The notes beneath the pieces were generated by a model that saw only the letters and a list, made by a program, of their open reading frames with translations, made no database searches and had not been told where the DNA came from. From JBGSTR01 sp963707135 (GTDB taxonomy: Bacteria; Pseudomonadota; Gammaproteobacteria; Chromatiales; Chromatiaceae): 64,000 nucleotides of DNA. The DNA lies in contig CAVPOY010000024.1 of NCBI GenBank assembly GCA_963707135.1, positions 62,001 through 126,000 of the forward strand, given 5' to 3'. Below, one piece after another: positions 51,607 through 59,953 of the stretch (position 1 is its first letter; each line of letters opens with the position of its first letter). The position numbers and the translations under genes were made by a program.

Positions 51607-51627
51607 GGAGCTCGTCACCGGTGACCG

Positions 51628-51882
51628 TTACCACCAGCCATAACCGTAGCGGCGGCTCTGGTGCCAGTTGGCATAGGCGGGACCGCGTCGGTAAAGATCG
51701 CGGATGTAGTTCTTCACCGCGGGCGGACCCCACCGATAGGCCGGGTCGTGGACGTAGGAGTGACGCCACGGCCCGAACCCGGGTCCGGCCCCTGGCCAGT
51801 AGGCGTCCGCGGTCTGGATCGGGATCAGGATCAGCGCCGCGGCGACACCGGCCGTTGCTAGCACGCGCTTCACGACTTTCAT
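51628..51882 (-). CDS. Small exported Tyr/Trp/Gly-rich protein
   Basis: 84 aa. Signal peptide 1 to about 27 (VLATAGVAAALILIPIQTADA), then about 57 residues unusually rich in Tyr, Trp, Pro, Gly and Arg (AYWPGAGPGFGPWRHSYV, RRYGYGWW at the end), no Cys. AGGAGGT precedes the ATG and a strong terminator follows, so it is a real monocistronic gene. Composition recalls the small exported sulfur globule proteins of purple sulfur bacteria, though with less Gly; this is a suggestion only. A sigmaS-like -10 lies 36 nt upstream. Confidence 0.8.
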   Translation of the reverse strand: MKVVKRVLATAGVAAALILIPIQTADAYWPGAGPGFGPWRHSYVHDPAYRWGPPAVKNYIRDLYRRGPAYANWHQSRRYGYGWW

Positions 51883-51917
51883 GGTTCACCTCCTTTGATC
51901 GGGTACTCCCATCCTTA

Positions 51918-51931
51918 AGTCTAGTCCGCGT
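51918..51931 (-). promoter_or_regulatory. Possible stationary-phase promoter -10 of the 84-aa gene
   Basis: Minus strand ACGCGGACTAGACT followed by TAA. The core CTAGACTTAA resembles the sigmaS -10 consensus. The same 14-mer occurs at 56477-56490 at nearly the same distance from another gene. No good -35 is visible, as is common for sigmaS promoters. Confidence 0.45.
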
Positions 51932-52017
51932 GCGGGATCGGTGCCGGCTCGCGGGGAATCACGGCCCAGGGCGAGTCGCGTCGAAGCTACGGCCCATGCC
52001 CGGCGAACGTGCCGCCT

Positions 52018-53307
52018 TTACCCCCGCTGCGACATCGGCACATAGGCGCCGCCGGTGTTGCCCACATAGATCTGGCGCGGCCGCGCGATCTTGTTCCCCC
52101 CCGTCTGGTTTTGCTCCCACCAGTGGGCGATCCAGCCCGGGAGGCGTCCGATGGCGAACATGACCGTGAACATGTTGATTGGGATTCCGATCGCCCGCAG
52201 GATGATGCCGCTGTAGAAGTCCACGTTCGGGTACAGCTTGCGCTCGATGAAGTAAGGGTCGGACAGCGCGATCTCCTCGAGCTTGCGCGCGATGTCGAGC
52301 AGCGGGTCGTCCTTGCCCAACTTGGCGAGCAGCCGCTCCGCAACCGCGGCGAGCATCTTCGCCCGCGGGTCGAAGCTCTTGTAGACCCGGTGACCGAAGC
52401 CCATCAGCCGCGCCTTGCTGTCCTTGGTCTTGGCCATGCGCACGTACTCGTCCGGCGTGATCTGGCCATCGTGGATCTGCTGCAGCATGGTCAGCACCTC
52501 CACGTTGGCGCCCCCGTGCAGGGGCCCCCACAGGGCGCAGACGCCGGCGGCGCAGGAGGCGAACAGGTTGGCCTGGCTCGAGCCCACCATGCGAACCGTC
52601 GAGGTGGAGCAATTCTGCTCGTGATCGGCATGCAGGATCAGGACCAGGTTCAGGGCGTCGCGCACGGTCTCGTCGCAGACCCACTGGTCGTAGGGCCGCG
52701 AGAACATCATGTGCAGGAAATTCGGGACGTAGCGCAGCTTGGGGTCCGGGTAGTTGTAGGGCTGGCCCCTGGACTGCCGGTAGGCATAGGCGGCGATGGT
52801 GCGGATTTTGCTGATTAGTCGGGCCGCGGCCATCCGGAAATGGGCCTCGTCCTCGAGCTCGAAGATCTCCGGATGGAAACAGGACAGGGCATTGATCATC
52901 GCCGACAGGATCGCCATCGGCGGCGCCGAGCGCGGGAAGCCCTCGAAGTGGTGCTTCATGCCCTCGTCCACGTTGGCCTGGGAGGTGAGATCGTCCGAAA
53001 AGCGGGCGTACTCTTCCTCGGTCGGCAGGTTGCCGAAAATCAGAAGGTAGGCCACCTCGACGAAATTAGGCGAGTCGGCGAACTGCTCGATGGGGATGCC
53101 TCGGTAGTGCAGGATGCCCTTCTCACCGTCGATGTAGGTGATTGCGCTCTCGCAGCTACCGGTATTGCCGTAGCCCTGGTCCAGCGTGATATGACCGGTG
53201 CGCGCCCTGAGATCGCTGATATCGATGGCTCGCTCGCGTTCGGTCCCCTCGACGATCGGGAACTCGTACTGTGCGTCGCCAAGGATCAGTGTGGCTTTGT
53301 CTGACAT
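52018..53307 (-). CDS. gltA: Citrate synthase, type II
   Basis: 429 aa, the hexameric Gram-negative type. It condenses oxaloacetate and acetyl-CoA. Active-site segments: LILHADHEQNCSTSTVRM (first His), GPLHGGANVEV (second His) and KLYPNVDFYSG (Asp). The N-terminal beta domain (1-50) is the one that binds NADH in other species. It stands alone between divergent promoter regions. Confidence 0.97.
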   Translation of the reverse strand: MSDKATLILGDAQYEFPIVEGTERERAIDISDLRARTGHITLDQGYGNTGSCESAITYIDGEKGILHYRGIPIEQFADSPNFVEVAYLLIFGNLPTEEEYARFSDDLTSQANVDEGMKHHFEGFPRSAPPMAILSAMINALSCFHPEIFELEDEAHFRMAAARLISKIRTIAAYAYRQSRGQPYNYPDPKLRYVPNFLHMMFSRPYDQWVCDETVRDALNLVLILHADHEQNCSTSTVRMVGSSQANLFASCAAGVCALWGPLHGGANVEVLTMLQQIHDGQITPDEYVRMAKTKDSKARLMGFGHRVYKSFDPRAKMLAAVAERLLAKLGKDDPLLDIARKLEEIALSDPYFIERKLYPNVDFYSGIILRAIGIPINMFTVMFAIGRLPGWIAHWWEQNQTGGNKIARPRQIYVGNTGGAYVPMSQRG

Positions 53308-53470
53308 GGGGATTGCTCGCTTGAATCGCTGATCGACGGATCGCGGACTCGAACGGCATGTGCCCGCGCTGGATTTCGGGATCGAAGCCTACACTGGTGC
53401 GGCCCGGTCGTCACGGGGCTTCAGCGCCGGCCCGAGACACCGCGCACGAAGGCCGCACCAGGTGGCCCCG

Positions 53471-54250
53471 TCAGCGCCGCTGGTCGCCACCGACCGTGTC
53501 GCGGTGCTCGATCCCTTCCTGCTCCAGCTCGACGCGTAGCGCCTCGACCGCCTGATCGAGCCCCTGACGCCCGCGGAAACCGATCAGGATGTGGGCGTCC
53601 GGGCCCAGGTGCGGGAGGCTGAAGAGCTTGAACCCGGGAAACCGTTCGCCGAGGCGCCGCATCAGCGGGATCAGCCGGCTCTCCGGGACCCCCCGAACCT
53701 CCAACGCCCGCTCCAGAACGCGGGAATCGACCCCGAAATGACGCTCCAGGACCCACCGCGCCATCGGCCATGCCATCTGCGGGAAGCCCGGAAGGAACCA
53801 ATGTCCGCGCAACGAAAATCCGGGGATCTGATTCACCGGATTCGGGATCAGCCCGGCACCCTCCGGTAGGTCCGCCATCAGTATCCGGCTCGGGTAGGCA
53901 TCCGGCCCGAAGCGGGACTCGATCAGTGCGCGCGCCTCGGCATGCCGCACCAGGGAAACGCCCGCGGCGGCCGCCGCGCAGGCCCGGGTATGGTCATCGG
54001 GCGTCGCCCCGATACCGCCGAAGACCAGCACCGGCGACGAGCGACTGAAAGAAAAACGCAAGTGCTCGGTGAGTAAGCCCGGGTCGTCGGGCAATAACCA
54101 GAACCAGGCCAATGTGTGGCCGCGCTCCGATACGAGCCTCTTGATCTCCGGAAAATGCGTATCAACCCGACTGCCGGTGAGAACCTCGTCGCCGATTACG
54201 ATCAGGCCGAACGCCTCTCCGGCACCGTGTTGATTCTCGTGACCTTGCAT
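53471..54250 (-). CDS. CinA/MoCF-like molybdopterin-binding domain protein
   Basis: 259 aa. One MoCF_biosynth domain (about 14-175, LIVIGDEVLTGSRVDTHFPE, LVFGGIGATPDDHTRACAAA), as in the N-terminal half of CinA or in FAD synthetase-type proteins. The C-terminal deamidase domain of CinA is absent. Homologues hydrolyse ADP-ribose-type pyrophosphates or bind pterin; which applies here is open. Start at 54250 lacks a clear Shine-Dalgarno. Confidence 0.82.
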   Translation of the reverse strand: MQGHENQHGAGEAFGLIVIGDEVLTGSRVDTHFPEIKRLVSERGHTLAWFWLLPDDPGLLTEHLRFSFSRSSPVLVFGGIGATPDDHTRACAAAAAGVSLVRHAEARALIESRFGPDAYPSRILMADLPEGAGLIPNPVNQIPGFSLRGHWFLPGFPQMAWPMARWVLERHFGVDSRVLERALEVRGVPESRLIPLMRRLGERFPGFKLFSLPHLGPDAHILIGFRGRQGLDQAVEALRVELEQEGIEHRDTVGGDQRR

Positions 54251-54317
54251 GCGGCGGCGTCGAGCGCGTGCGCCCCCAATCGGTGGACGGCGGCCCTTCG
54301 GAGCCTGACCGCCAGGT

Positions 54318-54449
54318 TCAGCGGCCGCCGCCGTCGAGGATCGACCTCACCATCTGCACAACGCGATCCTGAAATGCTTTCGCCCAGGGCGGTTGGGGCA
54401 GATTCCAGCCAATGAATATGCCGATGATAAGGATCAGGAGGGTATACAT
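54318..54449 (-). CDS. 43-aa single-pass membrane peptide
   Basis: The frame MYTLLILIIGIFIGWNLPQP continues to a charged amphipathic tail of about 23 residues that ends GGGR. One membrane helix at residues 3-15 and a positively charged C-terminus are visible. It lies between the TerB-like gene and the CinA-like gene on the same strand. The clean hydrophobic-then-amphipathic pattern and an AGAG about 8 nt upstream support coding. Function unknown; it could be a partner of the TerB-like protein. Confidence 0.6.
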   Translation of the reverse strand: MYTLLILIIGIFIGWNLPQPPWAKAFQDRVVQMVRSILDGGGR

Positions 54450-54539
54450 GCCTTCATCTCTAGTTCGCCGCGCAACGGCCGACGGCCACCGATCGGGCCG
54501 CTAACGGGATGCGACACCGGCCCGAGGGCCGGCGCCGTC

Positions 54540-55433
54540 TCATGCGAGACCGACCGCTTGGTGCAGATACGCCACCACGTGCTGGTTCAGGCCCAGCTTC
54601 GCCGACAGATCCTGCAAGTAGCGACGCTCGGCATCGGTATCCACATCGATGGCCATCAGCGAGGCCGTGTAGATCTGGGCCGCGACCTGTTGGTTGGGAA
54701 CCGCACGAACAATCCCTTCGAGATCAAGCGGCTTCTGCATCTCCTCCAGCACGAACTTCTGCTCCGCGTCCGTGACTCCGCCTTCCTTGAGTTTTCCCAG
54801 CAGGCGCTCGGTCTCGGTCTTGTCGATCTGACCGTCCGCCTTGGCGGCATTGATCATCGCCTTGAGCGTCAAGCTCGCGATGTCCATGACCTGTCGCTGC
54901 TCCAACGGGGTCTGCGGCTGGCGCATCCCCGCGATGACTGCCGTGGCGTCGTCCATCTGGAAATTCGGCCTATCGGCGCCCGCGTCGGGTTGACCGCCGG
55001 TCATCATCTTCTGGGCCATCGCCAGGGCTTGCGCGGCCAGGGTCCCAAAAATTGCCATCGAGCCAGCACCGGCCGCCTGGTTGCCCTGCCCTCCGGCCCC
55101 TCCGAAGATGGCGCCCGCGATATTCTTCAGCATATCTCCCGCGAAGCCGCCGGCCCCACCGGGTCCGGGCGCTCCGGGCTGACCCCCGCCACCCAACATG
55201 CCGCCAAGGACCTTACCGAAGATATCGGGGATCCCGCCGCCAGGCATACCTCCTTGCATCCCCCCGGGCATGCCTTGCGGCATCCCGCCGGGCATTCCTC
55301 CCGGCATTCCGCCGCCCATTCCGCCAGGGGCGCCACCGCCCATCATCTGTCCCAGAATATCGCCCATCCGGTTGCCCCCGGAGCGACTCATTCCCGACCC
55401 CATCATCGCGCCAATAATGTCAAAGGGATTCAT
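54540..55433 (-). CDS. TerB-like (DUF533) protein with Gly/Met-rich N-terminus
   Basis: 297 aa. The N-terminal half (1-135) is very rich in Gly, Met and Pro with GGMPGGMP-type repeats near 38-66 and short hydrophobic patches. The C-terminal part (about 180-297) is an alpha-helical TerB/DUF533 domain (LTLKAMINAAKADGQIDKTE with the Asp-rich DGQID loop, IYTASLMAIDVDTDAER). TerB-type domains are linked to metal-stress and membrane-associated systems. GGAG lies 9 nt before ATG. Confidence 0.85.
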   Translation of the reverse strand: MNPFDIIGAMMGSGMSRSGGNRMGDILGQMMGGGAPGGMGGGMPGGMPGGMPQGMPGGMQGGMPGGGIPDIFGKVLGGMLGGGGQPGAPGPGGAGGFAGDMLKNIAGAIFGGAGGQGNQAAGAGSMAIFGTLAAQALAMAQKMMTGGQPDAGADRPNFQMDDATAVIAGMRQPQTPLEQRQVMDIASLTLKAMINAAKADGQIDKTETERLLGKLKEGGVTDAEQKFVLEEMQKPLDLEGIVRAVPNQQVAAQIYTASLMAIDVDTDAERRYLQDLSAKLGLNQHVVAYLHQAVGLA

Positions 55434-55675
55434 GGGCTTGCTCTCCGTTATACCTACGATTACCGAAGTTAATTCATGAGCTCGTGCGGCAATGCCGCGA
55501 GCGCGGCCGCAAGATCCCAGCCAATATCGATACCGGAAGGCGCCGGACGGGAGCCCACCGCCGCGGTCAGCGCTGATCGCGTCGCCGGGATGCTACAACT
55601 CCGGGCCTCGTTAGCCAACCCGAATAACGGCGAGGCGGAGCCCCGGGTGACGGCAACGCCATGCGAGCCATCACT

Positions 55676-56443
55676 TCAGGTGTGCTCCTCGAGGTGAAAT
55701 CCGAGCAGCTCGAGCAGCACGCCCGTGACGGCCCCGCCGAGCAGGCCGCCCAGAAGCCCGTTCGGCACCTGTTGGAGAACCTGGTCGACAGCGTACTTGT
55801 TCGCCGCATCCAGCGACGCCGTGCTGCCGCTCATCAGCCAGATGCTCGCCGCCACGACAGCCGCGACCAGACCGGCCACCAGGGCGTCCGCCACGACACC
55901 CGGCACCAGACCGGAACCCTTGGCGACCAGCCAGCGCTCCGATATCTGAAACAGGGCGCCGACCAACGCGACCACGCCCGCCGCCAGCACGAACATGTCC
56001 GCACTCGAGGGCAGAACGCCGAAAACCAGGGCGAGCACCCCCCCGGCCGCGAGTCCGGACACCAGTCCGGTGAGGGTCTCGGCCAGGGGACGCCCTCCGC
56101 CCGAGACCATCCAGGCGTAGAAGCTTCCAGCCAGGAGCCCCGCCACGCCGGCAACAGCCGCGATGCCGTTCAGTTCCGGATCCCGGCCGGTTACGATGAG
56201 GACGCCGATCGACGCCAAGACCCCGGCGGTGGCCCCCACCAGGGCGACAGGCATGGCGCTGTAGAGCGCCGAGGTGGTCATGGCCGCGGTCGCGGCGGCC
56301 AGCACCAGGGGCTGCCAATCGGAAAACCCGGCAACGACGAACGTCTGGAACAGGCCCGCGAACAGGGCGCCGAACAGCGCACCGGACAGCCCCCAGACGA
56401 AAAGGGTCATCACGATGGCGGTGAACTTGTCTCTGGTTATCAT
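55676..56443 (-). CDS. Multi-pass membrane protein of unknown function
   Basis: 255 aa with about seven or eight Ala/Gly/Val-rich hydrophobic helices, starting MITRDKFTAIVMTLFVWGLS and ending GVLLELLGFHLEEHT. No transporter or enzyme motif is recognisable. The repeated small-residue helices could fit a glycine-zipper membrane protein. GGGGGCGGA precedes the ATG. A sigmaS-like -10 lies 34 nt upstream. It is 242 nt from the TerB-like gene on the same strand. Confidence 0.75.
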   Translation of the reverse strand: MITRDKFTAIVMTLFVWGLSGALFGALFAGLFQTFVVAGFSDWQPLVLAAATAAMTTSALYSAMPVALVGATAGVLASIGVLIVTGRDPELNGIAAVAGVAGLLAGSFYAWMVSGGGRPLAETLTGLVSGLAAGGVLALVFGVLPSSADMFVLAAGVVALVGALFQISERWLVAKGSGLVPGVVADALVAGLVAAVVAASIWLMSGSTASLDAANKYAVDQVLQQVPNGLLGGLLGGAVTGVLLELLGFHLEEHT

Positions 56444-56863
56444 TCCGCCCCCTCTACGACTAGCCGTGCGCGCCTCAGTCTAGTCCGCGTCTCCTGGCCC
56501 GCAATAGGGCCTTCATTTCCAGCGCGCTACAGACCCGAAAAAATGGCGGGGCATCCCACCCCCCGCTGGAGACGCCGGGTCGATGCGCTTCTCATTTGAA
56601 CGAGTCGGTTCGCGCGGCGTATCTTCGGTGCGGGCATCCAAAGGCGACCCGCTCCGACCGCGTAGCCGAAATCCAGACACGATACGCGGTTTTCGCGTCC
56701 GTGACACTCGGTCTGTTGCACGCGGCCGCCGGTGGCCGCTAGCGCACCGGGGGACGCGACCCGGAAGTCGGGCCGAGTCGCCCTCCCGCGCGGAAAGCTT
56801 CGCACGCCTCGTCCGCACTTCCTACACTTTGAGCACCCAAAACGGCTCGCAGATTCACCCAGC
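56444..56863. other. Divergent intergenic region
   Basis: 420 nt between two divergent unknown genes. It contains the sigmaS-like element at 56477-56490 near the left gene. Several overlapping Arg/Pro-rich open frames on both strands look like chance in GC-rich DNA. No Shine-Dalgarno or recognisable protein was found. Confidence 0.5.
56477..56490 (-). promoter_or_regulatory. Possible stationary-phase promoter -10 of the multi-pass protein
   Basis: Same 14-mer as at 51918-51931: minus strand ACGCGGACTAGACT, here followed by GAGG. The core CTAGACT fits a sigmaS-type -10, and it lies 34 nt before the ATG at 56443. Confidence 0.42.
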
Positions 56864-57781
56864 ATGTCGCGTACTCCGGCAAACGGCACCCGATGCGAAC
56901 GGCACGGCGAGCAGCGCGTCTACTACGACGGCTATTGGATCAAATACTACGAGCCGCCGCCCGACTCGCTGCGGGCCAAACGACGCCTCATCCACGCGCT
57001 GACCCGGCGGCTATTCAATCACGTCGAGCATGGCATCAACATCCCGGGCACCCGGCTGGACGAGGCCCGTGCCGCCTACCAGGCGGAGAACGAGCCGGAT
57101 CGCAAACGGGTCAACGGCGCCATGCTGGCCGGCGCCCTATTCAATCGCGCGGCGGACATCTTCACCGGCCTAGTGGAACTGCAAAGCGCGGGGGTCGAGA
57201 TAGCGCCGGACAACAGCCTGATGCGCGAATGCGGCCAATGCCTGGTGGAGGCGCTGGATCTGGGCAGGATGGTGCGCCACCACAGCGGCGCGGAAGGCAT
57301 CGACGAGCTCTGGGGAGAGCCGTTCAAGGCCTTCTCGACGCCAATCCAGGTGTTCTATGAGAGCCGTTACCGGAAAATCGCCATGACCATGCGCGATATC
57401 GACCGAATCGCCGCGGCGCTCAAGGACACCTTCGCCGACAGCCCGTCGATCCAGGACGCCGGGCCCCGCATCGATGACCTGGCCGACGCGGCGAAACGCA
57501 AATGCGAGATCCTGCGCACGGATTCGGGCATCTTCGACGTCTGGCCGGCCTTCGTGACCGCCAGTGAGCGGCTCTGCGCTATCCGGCCCACACTCCCGCC
57601 CACGCCCGACGACCGGTCGCTCAAGGAGGCACTGGAGGGCTTGAGGCTGCTGCGAGAAGGCACCGATCTAGTCGGTCACATTGTTCGCGCCCGGGTGCCG
57701 ATGCCCAAGAGCACCCGGGACTTCCTGGTCCGTTGCAGCCAGTTCCGCCATTCCTTCCACGCGGTGCCCGATACCGGGTAG
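56864..57781 (+). CDS. Unknown soluble protein
   Basis: 305 aa from ATG 56864 (the open frame reaches 56732 but those residues look non-coding). It begins MSRTPANGTRCERHGEQRVY and has a YWIKYYEPP segment followed by long amphipathic helices (LRAKRRLIHALTRRLFNHVE, MTMRDIDRIAAALKDTFA). No signal peptide or catalytic motif recognised. It may be a lineage-specific cytoplasmic protein. Confidence 0.7.
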   Translation: MSRTPANGTRCERHGEQRVYYDGYWIKYYEPPPDSLRAKRRLIHALTRRLFNHVEHGINIPGTRLDEARAAYQAENEPDRKRVNGAMLAGALFNRAADIFTGLVELQSAGVEIAPDNSLMRECGQCLVEALDLGRMVRHHSGAEGIDELWGEPFKAFSTPIQVFYESRYRKIAMTMRDIDRIAAALKDTFADSPSIQDAGPRIDDLADAAKRKCEILRTDSGIFDVWPAFVTASERLCAIRPTLPPTPDDRSLKEALEGLRLLREGTDLVGHIVRARVPMPKSTRDFLVRCSQFRHSFHAVPDTG

Positions 57782-57849
57782 GACGGACCGACCCCGGGGC
57801 CGCCGGGAATAAGGGCAATCACCGGACCGGGGTTAACCCGGGAATCCGA

Positions 57850-57876
57850 CACGGCCCTCCTCGGGAAAGGGCCGTG
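57850..57876. terminator. Hairpin between two convergent genes
   Basis: CACGGCCC (57850-57857) pairs perfectly with GGGCCGTG (57869-57876) in the 112-nt gap between the convergent genes ending at 57781 and 57894. Neither strand shows a U tract, so it is at best a weak bidirectional terminator. Confidence 0.45.
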
Positions 57877-57893
57877 AGCCCGGCAAGACCTAC

Positions 57894-58283
57894 TTAGTCG
57901 CCCCGTTCGGCCAAAACGGCCTTCAACGCACGAAAGAGGTCGGTCTCGGTGATCACGCCAACGAGACGCTCGCTTTCAACGACCGGAAGACAGCCAATCC
58001 GCTCCTCGGTCATGCGCTCGGCCGCGGTCGAGAGGCTGGCGCCGGAATCGATAGTCACCACGGGGGTGTGCATGACCTCCGAGACCTCCGCCGACATCTC
58101 ATGAAAATAGCGGGCGGCGAGCTGCAGGTCCCGCCGTGTCAGGATACCCACGACCTCCCCGCCCGCGTTCACAACCGGCAGATGGTGGAGGTCCTGGGTG
58201 TCCATGATCTGGAAGGCGGCGCCGTAGTCGTCGTCCACGCCAATGGTGACGGGTGAGGCGCTCATGTATTCGCGTACTAGCAT
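57894..58283 (-). CDS. CBS-domain pair protein
   Basis: 129 aa, two CBS motifs only (about 8-60, VREYMSASPVTIGVDDDYG; about 70-125, VSEVMHTPVVTIDSGASLS). Such stand-alone Bateman modules bind adenine nucleotides (AMP, ATP, c-di-AMP) and regulate partners. ATG 58283 has AAAGGAG 7 nt upstream; the longer frame to 58391 is rejected. The 368-nt upstream gap holds an AT-rich inverted repeat. Confidence 0.88.
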   Translation of the reverse strand: MLVREYMSASPVTIGVDDDYGAAFQIMDTQDLHHLPVVNAGGEVVGILTRRDLQLAARYFHEMSAEVSEVMHTPVVTIDSGASLSTAAERMTEERIGCLPVVESERLVGVITETDLFRALKAVLAERGD

Positions 58284-58436
58284 TGCGTGTCTCCTTTGGA
58301 GGCTCGTTGGTGATTCGTTCTCTGTGGGATGTGAAGTGGCCCAAGGCCGGGGTCCGGATTCAAGCGCGATGACTGTAGCGGCGGGCGTCACCCCGAAAGT
58401 ATCCGCACGATGCTACGCCGGGGCACGGCAGTCTAC

Positions 58437-58462
58437 AAGATAACCGTATTAAATCTTATCTT
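58437..58462. promoter_or_regulatory. Inverted repeat in the AT-rich region upstream of the CBS gene
   Basis: Perfect 7-bp arms AAGATAA (58437-58443) and TTATCTT (58456-58462) with a 12-nt spacer stand in a conspicuously AT-rich island inside the 368-nt gap 58284-58651. The centre-to-centre distance of 19 bp is about two helical turns, suitable for a dimeric regulator. Otherwise no gene is seen in this gap. Confidence 0.45.
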
Positions 58463-58651
58463 TATGACAACTAGGGGCTTGCGCCGATCACGCGGGATCT
58501 CGCAGCGGGCGACACCCGACTCGGTCAAGGGGAAACGGTCCTCATTTTTCGCTGCAAGCGGTTGAAATGAAGGGAACGGGAAATGGCTAGCTCGGTTTCG
58601 AGTCGCGACAGCCCGTAAAAGGGGTATTGGCGCACGCTCGCCAGTGTCCGG

Positions 58652-59812
58652 TTATCTGAGCTCGGGAAACTCCCCATAAGCGATCGCGATCGGGACGGCC
58701 ATCCCGAAACCCTGGTAGTTGGGATCCCCGCCCCCGGTGAGCTTGGCGAAATTTACCCCCACCGCCGTGCCCCGTGCGTCGACCAACGGGCCGCCGCTGT
58801 TGCCGGGGAGCATTTGCACGTCGGTCATGATCAGCTCACGCGCGAGCCGGGTGACGGTGCCCGTGGTCACGCTGTCCGACACCCCGAGCGGGCTGCCGAT
58901 GGCGTGGATCGTCTCGCCCTGGCCGAGATGGCCGTCCCGGTCTGCCGGGAGCGCCGGCGTCCGATAGCCGTCCGTTTTCAACAGCGCCAGGTCGTAGGTC
59001 TCGCTTGTCCCGATTAGCCGCGCCGCGATCTCACGGCCGTTCTTCAGCCGGACCTGAAAGCTCTTCTGGACGGTGGCGACATTGGTCTTCCAGTCAAGCT
59101 CTAGCCTGGCGCCACGCAGAGCCCGCTGCCGCTCATGGACGGCCCCCGCCAACTGGTCGTGGCTTTCCCGATAGCGGTTGTAGTCGCGCTTGAGACGCGG
59201 GTACCTGAGATCCACCGTGCCCACGCCGTCACTCTCGAGCTCGGCGATCTCGGCGGCCATCGAATCCAGACGCTGCCGGCGCGCGGTAAGCTCGCGCTCC
59301 ATCTCGGCCAAAGCCCCCTCCGCCTCGTCGATCGGGCGCCGGCGATCTTCCCAGGTCGTGGAGCTGGCGGGACGCACCACATGTCGGTTGGTCAGGATAT
59401 AGCCGTCGTCGGTGATGAAGAAACCGGCGCCCGAGGCCACCTCGCCCATGACGGCAACCACCGAGAGCGTGGCACGTACGACAGGCGTGGCCGAGTGAAA
59501 GCGCGCGGACAGGCCCGCGGCCAGGTCCCGGTCCGCCGGCGCGCCGGAAGCCCGGTCATCCGGGATCCGCTCCACCCGGGAGGATCCGGCCCCCGGGGGC
59601 GGGCGATCCGTGAAGTGCCAGCTACCGTCCCGGTCCTGGTACCTGTACACCTCGGCCAAACACGGCGGCGCAAACGCCGCGATCATCGCCACGAGCAGTG
59701 ACAGGCTCCAGGCACTCCGGATTCGGACGCGGACCGCGGAAATGGCTGCATCGCAGTGCAGGCCGTCTTGAACGGGAGGCCGCCGAGCAAGGGGCTGTTT
59801 CACGAAAGACAT
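58652..59812 (-). CDS. DUF4124-trypsin-like serine protease with coiled-coil insert
   Basis: 386 aa. A signal anchor or peptide (about 34-53, WSLSLLVAMIAAFAPPCLA) is followed by a DUF4124 segment (EVYRYQDRDGSWHFTDRPP, 54-72) and a chymotrypsin-like protease. Triad: His144 in ILTNRHVV, Asp275 in YDLALLKTD, Ser339 in MLPGNSGGPLVD. Between His and Asp lie about 85 extra residues (155-240) of heptad-like coiled coil. There is no PDZ domain. It probably acts in the periplasm. The start is uncertain: ATG 59812 has only GAG nearby, and the frame runs to 59902. Confidence 0.87.
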   Translation of the reverse strand: MSFVKQPLARRPPVQDGLHCDAAISAVRVRIRSAWSLSLLVAMIAAFAPPCLAEVYRYQDRDGSWHFTDRPPPGAGSSRVERIPDDRASGAPADRDLAAGLSARFHSATPVVRATLSVVAVMGEVASGAGFFITDDGYILTNRHVVRPASSTTWEDRRRPIDEAEGALAEMERELTARRQRLDSMAAEIAELESDGVGTVDLRYPRLKRDYNRYRESHDQLAGAVHERQRALRGARLELDWKTNVATVQKSFQVRLKNGREIAARLIGTSETYDLALLKTDGYRTPALPADRDGHLGQGETIHAIGSPLGVSDSVTTGTVTRLARELIMTDVQMLPGNSGGPLVDARGTAVGVNFAKLTGGGDPNYQGFGMAVPIAIAYGEFPELR

Positions 59813-59953
59813 CTCGAGTAAATGGCGCGCGGCCCAGAATAGCGCGGGAGCCCCTGAAGGACGTGCCGGCGGTTCGCATTTCCTGTTCGCGTCAACCGGC
59901 AACCGTCCGTGCGCCCGGCCGGATGACCGGGTCGCGTGTCGGGTCGTGAGCCG

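Noticed and set aside
58284..58391. N-terminal extension of the CBS-domain protein
   Set aside because: A strong Shine-Dalgarno precedes the ATG at 58283 and the CBS fold begins right after it.
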